From NCBI GenBank assembly GCA_947168525.1, contig CAMVMG010000008.1:1-64000 (forward strand): 64,000 nt of DNA, in the 5' to 3' direction. Each line of letters begins with the position of its first letter. Positions within the stretch are counted from its first letter, which is position 1. Below the pieces are notes generated by a model. It saw only the letters and a program-made list of their open reading frames with translations, was not told the DNA's origin and did not search any database. Origin of the DNA: an uncultured Bacteroidales bacterium. Lineage in GTDB: Bacteria; Bacteroidota; Bacteroidia; Bacteroidales; UBA932. A program made the position numbers and the translations under genes. Positions 1 through 7,743 of the stretch are shown here, one piece after another.

Positions 1-112
1 AGGGGCCGACAAGCCCCTGAGAGCGTTCTTCATTTGGATTACAAACATAGTTACTCTTCTACCGCCAACATAATAACCCCTTAACCCCAATCCTTTCACG
101 GGCGGGATCTAT

Positions 113-210
113 ATCGGCTCTTTCTTCCGGCTCATAAGGAAAGCATATACGGCTCAATTTCCAATCTTTTGAGCCGTAAATCACCGTTATTTGGCCGAAT
201 TTGAGCCGAT
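113..210. repeat. nested GAGCCG inverted repeats
   Basis: Seen directly: outer arms ATCGGCTC (113-120) and GAGCCGAT (203-210), inner arms TACGGCTCAA (148-157) and TTGAGCCGTA (169-178, perfect 10-bp arms with an 11-base spacer), and a further GGCTC at about 129-133. Five copies of one hexamer in under 100 bp suggest protein-binding sites, for example integrase or excisionase arm sites or an operator. The role is unknown. Confidence 0.6.
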
Positions 211-362
211 TCGCCAAGAAAATGACGGGGGTTTGAAGTCCATAAAAGTCGTCTTAATAGTTAAAGATGGCCGTTCAAGTCGCTTCCCCTATACGTCCTG
301 AAAAGCCACGAAAGTTTCACCTATGTTTCACCTGATGTCTTTTTGCGCTCTTATAAATTATT

Positions 363-383
363 GATTATCAGCGCATTACAAGA
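363..383. repeat. 21-bp intergenic motif, copy 1
   Basis: GATTATCAGCGCATTACAAGA matches AATTATCAGCACGTTACAAGA at 55267-55287 in 18 of 21 positions. In both places the motif lies downstream of a minus-strand gene, just past a hairpin whose centre is GCGCGC. It may be a recombination core or another dispersed intergenic sequence; no function can be assigned. Confidence 0.5.
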
Positions 384-385
384 CA

Positions 386-411
386 TAGTTCGAGTCTCGT
401 TTTCCGCTCCC
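386..411 (+). other. tRNA 3'-end-like fragment
   Basis: GTTCGAGTC at 388-396 has the look of a T-loop and is followed by a pyrimidine-rich stretch like the 3' strand of an acceptor stem. There is no anticodon arm or D arm upstream and the T-stem pairs poorly, so this is not a whole tRNA. Elements that integrate at tRNA genes leave such 3'-end duplicates; that origin is inferred. Confidence 0.3.
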
Positions 412-419
412 CGTCATGA

Positions 420-460
420 AAATATGCCTTACAGCGCGCTGTAGGGCATATTTCTTTTTT
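420..460 (-). terminator. hairpin terminator after the LytTR gene
   Basis: Near-perfect inverted repeat: AAATATGCC and GGGCATATTT flank a self-complementary centre ACAGCGCGCTGT, with T-rich sequence on both sides. It lies about 75 bases past the stop codon of the minus-strand LytTR gene and could act in both directions. Confidence 0.65.
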
Positions 461-532
461 ATAATAACCCCGAAAATGGGCTGAAAATCTCAAATGTTTC
501 CCCTGTGTTACACCTGATTTTTGTTTCAAGAC

Positions 533-1354
533 TTATCCAACCGATTGAAGACGGGTGCGGATGTCGTTAATGTATGTTTTAGAAATGGGGATTGTGCCTT
601 GGAACACATCAAAATGGGCTTCTCCCTTACCGCCGCTTGTCTCCAGATAAGAAATCTGTTCAATATTCACAATGTAGGCTCGATGGCAGCGGGCTACTTG
701 AGGGAATGCGGCGGTAGCTTCCTCAAACTGTTTCAGCGTCATCCGGAGTGTCGCAGATTGAATCCCCTCTTTATCAAAGACTATTTTCAAGTAGTTGGCG
801 TCTGATTCTGCATAGAGGAAGTGATTGATGTCCAGTTCCATAATGCTGTTCTTGGTACCTCCGGATAAAGTGACCTCAGAGGCGGCTTTGTCATTCGGGC
901 GCAGGCTTCGGTTCACAACAATCTCTCTTTCGTTCCTTGCACCTATCATCTGCATGACAAATACAAGGAATACATAGACAACTGTGTTTTTAAAGTGATT
1001 GAATATGGTTGTTGTGTTGAACATCCCATCCGGAAGCAGAAAATAATCAGAAGGGGAATGACCGTAGGCCAATGACGCGTAAATGATAGAATTGAAGAGC
1101 AGAATGAAGAATGCCAGAACAGGAAGGGCCAGCCAGCGCACTACCCAATGGCTACTGTCTGCCCAATGATACTTGAAGGCAAGATAGAACGCCGGTATGG
1201 TGGAAAGAATGCCGACAAGTCCATAGCCTAAGGAAATCAGCGGCGTTTGTTCCTTGATTGCGTCGCCAAAGATCCACAATGCCAGAAAAGTCAGTGCGCC
1301 AAGAGCGACTGAGTTCTGGAGCGCCATTCTAAAACTCTTCTTGTCTAATTGCAT
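533..1354 (-). CDS. membrane-bound LytTR transcriptional regulator
   Basis: A 273-residue protein with about four N-terminal membrane segments (residues ~13-35, 40-65, 75-95 and 120-140) followed by a C-terminal LytTR DNA-binding domain (about 165-273; motifs 'FLYAESDANYLKI' and 'CHRAYIVNIEQI' are typical). There is no receiver domain, so it would be a one-component membrane regulator. An upstream in-frame ATG at 1378 was rejected because it lies inside the predicted promoter (TACCTTTG, 1376-1383), leaving the ATG at 1354. It is divergent from the GH3/SusCD operon and the only intact regulator next to it, so it probably controls that locus; this is inferred. A 21-bp-spaced direct repeat lies in the shared upstream region. 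Confidence 0.85.
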   Translation of the reverse strand: MQLDKKSFRMALQNSVALGALTFLALWIFGDAIKEQTPLISLGYGLVGILSTIPAFYLAFKYHWADSSHWVVRWLALPVLAFFILLFNSIIYASLAYGHSPSDYFLLPDGMFNTTTIFNHFKNTVVYVFLVFVMQMIGARNEREIVVNRSLRPNDKAASEVTLSGGTKNSIMELDINHFLYAESDANYLKIVFDKEGIQSATLRMTLKQFEEATAAFPQVARCHRAYIVNIEQISYLETSGGKGEAHFDVFQGTIPISKTYINDIRTRLQSVG

Positions 1355-1375
1355 TTCTTGTTCAAAACAACCAGC

Positions 1376-1383
1376 CAAAGGTA
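1376..1383 (-). promoter_or_regulatory. -7 promoter element of the LytTR gene
   Basis: TACCTTTG on the minus strand fits the Bacteroidetes TAnnTTTG consensus. It places transcription initiation near 1370, which excludes the ATG at 1378 as the start codon. No well-spaced TTTG -33 element is seen; the direct repeat at 1388-1420 occupies that position. Confidence 0.6.
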
Positions 1384-1387
1384 AGAT

Positions 1388-1420
1388 TTTTATCCCAAAA
1401 AGCCAGCGTTTTATCCCAAA
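1388..1420. promoter_or_regulatory. 21-bp-spaced direct repeat, candidate LytTR site
   Basis: The 12-mer TTTTATCCCAAA occurs at 1388-1399 and again, identically, at 1409-1420, a start-to-start distance of exactly 21 bp. LytTR proteins (AgrA, AlgR and relatives) bind pairs of short direct repeats about two helical turns apart. Weaker variants (ATCCCA at 1431, ATCCA at 1444) follow. The pair abuts the LytTR promoter and faces the GH3 gene, so it could serve autoregulation, control of the polysaccharide locus, or both. Confidence 0.55.
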
Positions 1421-1485
1421 TACTATTTATATCCCATCCTTTTATCCATTCGTCCCAGAGTGTTTCCCACATGATTTCTTCTACG

Positions 1486-1493
1486 TTACTTTG
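1486..1493 (+). promoter_or_regulatory. weak -7-like element upstream of the GH3 operon
   Basis: TTACTTTG is one mismatch from TAnnTTTG and lies about 30 bases before the GH3 start codon. It has no good -33 partner, as would suit an activator-dependent promoter. This is a tentative call. Confidence 0.3.
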
Positions 1494-1523
1494 CCATGAA
1501 ACACAACCGATAAACACGAAAAC

Positions 1524-4028
1524 ATGAAACCACATTTCGCCTTCACGCTGCTATTGGCAATGCTTCATGCCACACTGTTATCCGGGGAAGGCATCATTCC
1601 CGGCGATCCGTCCATTGAAAGGAAAGTGGAACAGACCCTTCGCAAGATGACATTGGAAGAGAAGATTGGCCAGATGGTTTCGCTGGAAGTAGGGCTTATT
1701 ACCAAGTCGGATCCTGCATACAGCGCAGAGAAACTGGGTGTCTTGTCTGAAGCGGAACTGGACAAGGTCATCCGAAAGTTCTCCCTTGAGAAAAAATACA
1801 AGGCTTCCGAGATGGTGCTGGACCTGTCAGACATCGACATGGACCGGGCGCATAAGATTTATGATCTCTCTTTGGATATTGCGGCCATGGGAGACTTCAT
1901 CCTGGATGAGGTGGCCCTCGATTCCCTGATCGGCAAATACAAGATCGGCAGTATTATCAACCCCCCTATGCTGGCGGCTCAAAAGCCGGAAGTGTATAAC
2001 GAGCTGATAAGCATCATTCAGGAAAAATCGATGCGCGAAATCGGGATTCCCTGCATCTATGCGCTGGACCAGATCCATGGTCCTACTTATACAGAAGGCG
2101 GGACTCTTTTCCCTTCTCCCATCAACATGGCAGCAACGTTCAACCGGGATTTGGCTAGATGCATGGGCGAGATAACCGCATACGAAACGCGCGCATGCGG
2201 AGTCCCCTGGATTTGGGGACCGGTTATGGATCTCGGACGCCATCAGGCGTGGACTCGCCAGTATGAAGGCTTCGGGGAAGACGTTTATCTTGCTTCCGAA
2301 ATAGGCTCTGCCGTCGTTCAAGGGGCCCAGGGAAATAATCCGAATAAGATTGACAAAAACCATACAGGAGTGACCCTCAAACACTTCTTCGCCTATGGCA
2401 TCCCCGACAATGGATTGGATCGTACCCCCACCACCGTCAGTGAGATGGAACTGCGTGAACGTCAGTTTGCCCCATTCTTGAGCGGCTTCCGTTCCGGAGC
2501 AGTTTCCACGATGACCAATTCTTCCATCGTGAACGGAATGAATGGCGTGGCCAACAAGCGTTTCCTGACAGGATGGCTGAAAGAAGAGCTTGACTGGGAC
2601 GGACTCATCATTACCGACTGGGGTGACTTGGAGAACCTGAGAGTCCGTGACCGCATCGCCTCTACGCCCAAAGAAGCCGTCAAGCTCGCCGTCAATGCCG
2701 GTGTGGATATGCTCCTGGTACCGTCCGAGGTCACATATAACATTTTACTGAAAGAATTAGTCCAAGAAGAAATAGTCCCGATGTCCAGGATTGACGATGC
2801 CGTCAGGCGTATTCTCCGGCTAAAATACCGTCTGGGGCTCTTTGACACTCCCGTAACAGTAAAGAAGGATTATCCAGAATTTGCTTCTGAGACATTCAAA
2901 AAAGCATCTTATCAGGCTTCTTTGGAGTCGGAAGTCCTTCTGAAGAATGAGGACGACATCCTTCCGCTTTCCCGGGAAAGCCGGATTCTGCTATGCGGCC
3001 CCAATGCCAACTCCATGCGTACCCTGAACGGGGGCTGGAGTTACACTTGGCAAGGCCGTGGACAGGAACGTTTTACGGAAGGGTACAATACCATCTATGA
3101 GGCGTTTGTAAACAAGTTTGGAGCTGACCACGTTGTCCTTTGCGAAGGCGTCTCCTACGATTTTGCCGCAGACTGGCAGGCGGAACTGGAACCGCGGATT
3201 AAAGATGCCGTCAAGGCGGCTGCCGATGTTGACTATATCGTAGCCTGTGTAGGAGAAAACACCTATGCCGAAACTACCGGAAACATCTCTGACATTACGC
3301 TTTCCCGGAATCAGCTGGCACTGGTTGAAGCGATGCAGGAAACGGGGAAACCGGTTATTCTTGTACTCAATGAAGGCCGCGCCAGAATAATTTCTGATAT
3401 CGTCAAGGGATGCAAAGCCGTCATCCATACATTGCTGCCAGGCAACTATGGCGGTGACGCCCTGGCGGACCTGATCAGCGGTGATGCCAACTTCAGCGGA
3501 CGCCTCCCCTATACTTATTCAGCCCACACGGGCGCTCTTGTGAAATATGACTACAAGGCCTGTGAACGGCGTGAAGTAATGTCCGGCGTGTATGACTATG
3601 ACGCCAAGACCTATCAGCAATGGTGGTTCGGCGAAGGGCTCAGTTATACGACTTTCGAATACAGTAACCTGAGTGTCGATAAAACATCGTTCAAACAAGG
3701 AGATACCCTTTCCGTCACCATCCAGGTCACCAATACCGGAAAGATGTCCGGCAAAGAAACGGTCCTGCTGTATTCCTCGGATCTGTACGCCAGCATCATG
3801 CCGGACAATCGCCGTTTAAGGGCATTCGAAAAGATAGAACTCGCTCCCGGAGAAACCCGGACCGTGACATTCCCGCTGAAAGCGTCGGCCCTTGCCTTCG
3901 TTAACGGAGACAACCGGTGGATGCTGGAAGAAGGAGATTTCACCCTGACCTGCGGAAATCGGAGCATCGATGTCCACTGCACGGAAACACATGTTTGGAA
4001 TACCCCTAATATCCCTGAAAATGAATAA
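1524..4028 (+). CDS. glycoside hydrolase family 3 (beta-glucosidase-like)
   Basis: An 834-residue exported GH3 enzyme that would release terminal beta-linked glucose or xylose from oligosaccharides, probably in the periplasm. A signal peptide covers residues ~1-20. The (beta/alpha)8 domain begins at 'MTLEEKIGQM' (~42-51); the nucleophile is Asp365 in 'GLIITDWGD'; the alpha/beta sandwich domain includes 'KHFFAYG' upstream and 'VACVGENTYAETTGN' further on; a fibronectin-like C-terminal domain follows 'GEGLSYTTFEYS'. Family length is normal. It is first in the operon and overlaps the next GH3 gene by 8 bp. Substrate specificity cannot be read from the sequence; the neighbouring GH5 suggests a beta-glucan, glucomannan or similar. 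Confidence 0.92.
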   Translation: MKPHFAFTLLLAMLHATLLSGEGIIPGDPSIERKVEQTLRKMTLEEKIGQMVSLEVGLITKSDPAYSAEKLGVLSEAELDKVIRKFSLEKKYKASEMVLDLSDIDMDRAHKIYDLSLDIAAMGDFILDEVALDSLIGKYKIGSIINPPMLAAQKPEVYNELISIIQEKSMREIGIPCIYALDQIHGPTYTEGGTLFPSPINMAATFNRDLARCMGEITAYETRACGVPWIWGPVMDLGRHQAWTRQYEGFGEDVYLASEIGSAVVQGAQGNNPNKIDKNHTGVTLKHFFAYGIPDNGLDRTPTTVSEMELRERQFAPFLSGFRSGAVSTMTNSSIVNGMNGVANKRFLTGWLKEELDWDGLIITDWGDLENLRVRDRIASTPKEAVKLAVNAGVDMLLVPSEVTYNILLKELVQEEIVPMSRIDDAVRRILRLKYRLGLFDTPVTVKKDYPEFASETFKKASYQASLESEVLLKNEDDILPLSRESRILLCGPNANSMRTLNGGWSYTWQGRGQERFTEGYNTIYEAFVNKFGADHVVLCEGVSYDFAADWQAELEPRIKDAVKAAADVDYIVACVGENTYAETTGNISDITLSRNQLALVEAMQETGKPVILVLNEGRARIISDIVKGCKAVIHTLLPGNYGGDALADLISGDANFSGRLPYTYSAHTGALVKYDYKACERREVMSGVYDYDAKTYQQWWFGEGLSYTTFEYSNLSVDKTSFKQGDTLSVTIQVTNTGKMSGKETVLLYSSDLYASIMPDNRRLRAFEKIELAPGETRTVTFPLKASALAFVNGDNRWMLEEGDFTLTCGNRSIDVHCTETHVWNTPNIPENE

Positions 4029-7000
4029 GGTTTTGGTTAATGGTTTGGTTTGCGCCGGGTTTGCGATGGCATTCTGTGTCAGCATGATGGCACAGGATGT
4101 CACCGTCCGGTTCAACCTGAATTACAAGACGCGGGAACAAGCGCCCGCTGCACTCACTGTCAAAGCAGGTACGGCCCTGAAGCTGCAGGACAAACCGCTT
4201 CCCGAGCGCCCGGGTTATCGTTTTGCCGGCTGGTATGCCGACAAAGCCTGTACCCGCGAATGGCTTTTCGGCACCCTGTCGGCCGGATGGATGCAACCGG
4301 CCGCCGACTCGATGGCCGTCAAGCAGCCGATGACCCTCTACGCCCGCTGGGCAGCCCCTGTCCATATCAAGGACGCCCGGGGACTGGATGCCATGCGCAA
4401 CGACCTTTCCGGCTGGTACGTATTGGATCAGGATATCGACCTTTCCTCCTACCCCGACTGGACGCCGGTGGGCGTCTATGAGGCGCATTATGAATGGGCC
4501 GACGGCGAATGGTGGGCCAAAGCTTTCAAAGGCCGCCTGGATGGAAATGGACATACCATCCGCGGACTCAGCATCACGGCGCTGGAGACAGAGAAGAAAG
4601 GCCTGTTCGGGACACTGGTCAATGGTGAGATCCGTGATCTTGTGCTGGACAATCCCGTCATTGATCTTCATGCCGAGGCCCCGTACGTCGCCCCCTTGGT
4701 GGGCATCATGAAGGAGGACCCGCGTCGCAGATGCATCCTGGAGAATATCCGGGTGAACAATGCCGAGATCTCTCTGGAGGTAGAGAATGAACGTGGCGTC
4801 TTCGTCTCAGCAACAGCGCTGGCCGGAGGGGCTTGGAATGGAACAATCTCGAACTGCCATGCAAACGGCTGCATCCAAGTCCGGACAAACCGGAATGGCG
4901 GCGGAGAAATGTACGTCGGCGGACTGGTAGGAGAATCTTATTGCCAGACCGTGGATTGTTCGGCCGAAATGCAGATCAACATCTGTCAAGAAGGCGGGAA
5001 GGGCTTCAAAGTATCGGTCGGGGCCCTTCAGGCTGGTGCCACGATAGTCCGTAACAGCCTGGCAATGGGGCATATCCATATGAGTGGAAACTGTGGAACA
5101 GTCAGTATTGGCGGCCTGGTAGGAGACGAGCGATATGGCGCCATCGAGGACTGCACTTCCTATACGACGATTGACACCGAAAACCTGCCGGAGGCATACA
5201 TCGGAGGCATTGTCGGCTCTTTCAATGAGCAGTATGCCATGATTGGCACCATGGCCGGGGTAAATACTACCACCGTACGCAACTGTTTTGCCGGAGGTGG
5301 TATAAGGACTACCGGGACCGGCCGTGTCCGCTGCGGAGCCATCAGTGGAGTCGGACAGCCTTTACCTTTCGAGGCCTGGGGGCAGAAAATGACTTATCTC
5401 ATAGATGACTGCACTTATTCCTTCTCCGATGAAGAGAACGTCCTTGAACTTGTCGACACCGACTTGGTGGAAGAAAGGGAAATGAAACCTTTCATAGATG
5501 CGCTCATGGCCCGGATGACGCTCCGAGAAAAAATTGGCCAGCTGAATGTGGTCGTGGGCGGAGATTTCGTTTCCGGTGAGAGCTTCGGAGAGGAAGGTGA
5601 TTCCACCTTCGTAATGATTACCGAGGGATCCCTGGGTGGGTTCTTCGGCTTTAATGATGTAGAGAAAATCAAAGCATTGCAGCGGTTGTCGCTGCAGCGC
5701 AGCCGTCTCCATATACCGCTGATTTTCGGATTCGATGTTGTCCATGGCTACGATGTATCTTTCCCGATTCCACTTGCCATGTCGGCATCCTGGAATATGG
5801 AATTGATTGAGAATGCGGCCAGGACGGCCGCTCGCGAAGCGGCTGCCGATGGCGTGCACTGGGTATTCTCTCCCATGGTTGACATCTCCCATGACGCCCG
5901 ATGGGGAAGGGTAGCGGAAGGAGCTGGAGAAGATCCCTACCTGGGTGGAGAAGTGGCCAAGGCCATGGTCCGTGGTTATCAGGGCCGGGATAATGACATG
6001 CGTCGTCATGATAATGTGATGGCATGTGTGAAGCACTATGCCCTTTATGGGGGCGCAGAGGCCGGCCGTGATTACAACACCGTGGACATGAGCCGCCAAC
6101 GGGCGTTCAATGAGTATATGTATCCCTATCAGGCAGCGGTTGAAGCTGGTGCCGGCAGTTTCATGTCCTCTTTCAATGAGTTCGAGGGCCAGCCGGCAAC
6201 GGTAAACAAGTATTTGCTGGATGATGTCCTACGGAAGCAGTGGGGCTTTGACGGCTTTGTGGTTACTGATTATCAGGCCATCCTGGAATGCACGAACCAC
6301 GGAATCGGCGATACTCCGACTGTGGGTGCACGGGCCCTGGATGCCGGTGTGGATATGGACATGATGAGCTTCAACTTTGTCCGTACGCTGGAAAGCAGCC
6401 TGGAGAAAGGACTCGTGAGCATGGAGCAGATTGACCAGGCCTGCCGCCGGATTTTGGAAGCCAAATACAAGTTGGGGCTGTTTGACGACCCTTACCGCTA
6501 CTGCGATGTCAGCCGCTCAAAAGAGACGCTGGGGAGTGCCGCCCATGTACTGCAAACCCGTCAGGCCGCCACGGAAACTTTTGTACTCCTGAAAAATGAA
6601 AATGGCCTGTTGCCTTTGAACAAGGATGCGCGCCTTGCGGTTATCGGCCCGATGGCCGACAGGGCCAATGACATGGTTGGAAGTTGGAGCGGTTATTCCA
6701 AGACAGTTCCGTCAGTATCCATCCTTGAAGGTATTGAGATAGCTGTCGGGCACAAAGTTCCTTATGCAGTGGGCAGCTGGCTGGTAGAAGACAGAGATCT
6801 GGAAGTGGTCCTGGAAACCCGGGAGATGGGGCTGAACCGTACCAATATCAACCCCGCAACCATCCATCAGCGCAGTGAAAAAGAACTTCTTGATGAAGCT
6901 TTGGCGGTAGCGGAAAAGGCCGATGTCATCATTGCCGTGCTCGGAGAGAATTTCAACATGAATGGAGAAGGGTCCTCCCGGGCGCATCCAGTCATTCCCG

Positions 7001-7716
7001 AACCGCAGGAACGTCTTCTCAAGGCCCTTTCGGCAACCGGGAAACCGGTGGTGGTCCTCCTTGTGACCGGTCGTCCGCTGGCCCTTGCCGGAGCCGCTCA
7101 GGAAGCGACATCCATCCTCAATGTCTGGTTTCCGGGCATCCAGGGCGGACATGCCGTCGCCGACGTAGTCTTCGGAGACGTCGGCCCGTCCGGAAAACTC
7201 ACGATGAGTTTTCCCCGAAGTATCGGCCAGCTTCCTTATTCGTACAATCATAAGAACACGGGGCGTCCCTGGGGCGACGATGATTTCTATTTCCCGACAA
7301 AAAGCAATTACATGGACGTTCCCAACGGCCCTCTGTATCCATTCGGGTTCGGACTGAGTTATACGACTTTCTCCTATGAAGGTTTCCGTCTGAGCACGGA
7401 CCATATGGGAATGGACGGAACAGTAACCGCTACGGTAAGGGTGACCAACACCGGAAAACGCGAAGGCCAGGAAGTGGTCCAACTCTATATCCGTGACGTC
7501 TATGCAACCTCCACCCGCCCCGTGAAGGAACTCAAGCGGTTTGTAAAGATCCGCCTTGCCCCAGGTGAGAGCCGTGAGGTCGCCTTTACGCTTTCAGCGG
7601 AAGACCTCAAGTTCTACAACCACGAACTGGAGTATGTCTGCGAGCCCGGGGATTTTGACATCATGGTGGGCCCCGACTCAAAGGATGTCCAATCTTTACG
7701 GCTGACCGTTGAATAA
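4021..7716 (+). CDS. GLUG-repeat/GH3 fusion, beta-glucosidase-like
   Basis: A 1231-residue secreted protein. The start at 4021 is chosen over an in-frame ATG at 3970 because it yields a proper signal peptide (to ~'SMMAQ', residue 25) and a short 8-bp overlap with the previous gene. Residues ~27-105 look like an InlB/Listeria-type beta-grasp repeat ('YRFAGWYADKACT', 'MTLYARW'). Residues ~115-475 carry GLUG-like motifs ('GGLVGESY', 'GGLVGDER', 'GGIVGSFN'). A complete GH3 enzyme runs from ~489 ('MTLREKIGQLN') to the end, with nucleophile Asp750 in 'FVVTDYQ', a likely acid/base Glu in 'MNGEGSSRA', and a C-terminal fibronectin-like domain. The N-terminal half may bind glycan or anchor the enzyme. 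The arrangement is unusual for GH3. Confidence 0.88.
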   Translation: MNKVLVNGLVCAGFAMAFCVSMMAQDVTVRFNLNYKTREQAPAALTVKAGTALKLQDKPLPERPGYRFAGWYADKACTREWLFGTLSAGWMQPAADSMAVKQPMTLYARWAAPVHIKDARGLDAMRNDLSGWYVLDQDIDLSSYPDWTPVGVYEAHYEWADGEWWAKAFKGRLDGNGHTIRGLSITALETEKKGLFGTLVNGEIRDLVLDNPVIDLHAEAPYVAPLVGIMKEDPRRRCILENIRVNNAEISLEVENERGVFVSATALAGGAWNGTISNCHANGCIQVRTNRNGGGEMYVGGLVGESYCQTVDCSAEMQINICQEGGKGFKVSVGALQAGATIVRNSLAMGHIHMSGNCGTVSIGGLVGDERYGAIEDCTSYTTIDTENLPEAYIGGIVGSFNEQYAMIGTMAGVNTTTVRNCFAGGGIRTTGTGRVRCGAISGVGQPLPFEAWGQKMTYLIDDCTYSFSDEENVLELVDTDLVEEREMKPFIDALMARMTLREKIGQLNVVVGGDFVSGESFGEEGDSTFVMITEGSLGGFFGFNDVEKIKALQRLSLQRSRLHIPLIFGFDVVHGYDVSFPIPLAMSASWNMELIENAARTAAREAAADGVHWVFSPMVDISHDARWGRVAEGAGEDPYLGGEVAKAMVRGYQGRDNDMRRHDNVMACVKHYALYGGAEAGRDYNTVDMSRQRAFNEYMYPYQAAVEAGAGSFMSSFNEFEGQPATVNKYLLDDVLRKQWGFDGFVVTDYQAILECTNHGIGDTPTVGARALDAGVDMDMMSFNFVRTLESSLEKGLVSMEQIDQACRRILEAKYKLGLFDDPYRYCDVSRSKETLGSAAHVLQTRQAATETFVLLKNENGLLPLNKDARLAVIGPMADRANDMVGSWSGYSKTVPSVSILEGIEIAVGHKVPYAVGSWLVEDRDLEVVLETREMGLNRTNINPATIHQRSEKELLDEALAVAEKADVIIAVLGENFNMNGEGSSRAHPVIPEPQERLLKALSATGKPVVVLLVTGRPLALAGAAQEATSILNVWFPGIQGGHAVADVVFGDVGPSGKLTMSFPRSIGQLPYSYNHKNTGRPWGDDDFYFPTKSNYMDVPNGPLYPFGFGLSYTTFSYEGFRLSTDHMGMDGTVTATVRVTNTGKREGQEVVQLYIRDVYATSTRPVKELKRFVKIRLAPGESREVAFTLSAEDLKFYNHELEYVCEPGDFDIMVGPDSKDVQSLRLTVE

Positions 7717-7743
7717 TAAAACAATCAACCAATAATCACAAAC

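Larger units (their letters stand above)
1..532. other. noncoding left edge, possible integration scar
   Basis: No convincing gene is seen in these 532 bases. They contain a short hairpin at the edge (AGGGGC/GCCCCT, 1-18), an AT-rich stretch with five copies of GAGCCG/CGGCTC in nested inverted repeats, an imperfect direct repeat of about 23 bp (314-336 and 496-518, both beginning GTTTC and ending CACCTGAT), a motif shared with 55267-55287, a fragment that resembles the 3' end of a tRNA, and a perfect-arm hairpin. Repeated short motifs beside a tRNA 3' end are what a tyrosine-recombinase attachment region looks like, but no integrase is in view, so this reading is inference. Confidence 0.45.

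Noticed and set aside
386..411. Complete tRNA gene at the left edge
   Set aside because: Only a T-loop-like and acceptor-like piece; no D arm, anticodon arm or matching 5' acceptor strand.
3970..4020. Upstream ATG for the second GH3 gene
   Set aside because: It would add 17 polar residues before the signal peptide and overlap the previous gene by 59 bp; 4021 is better.
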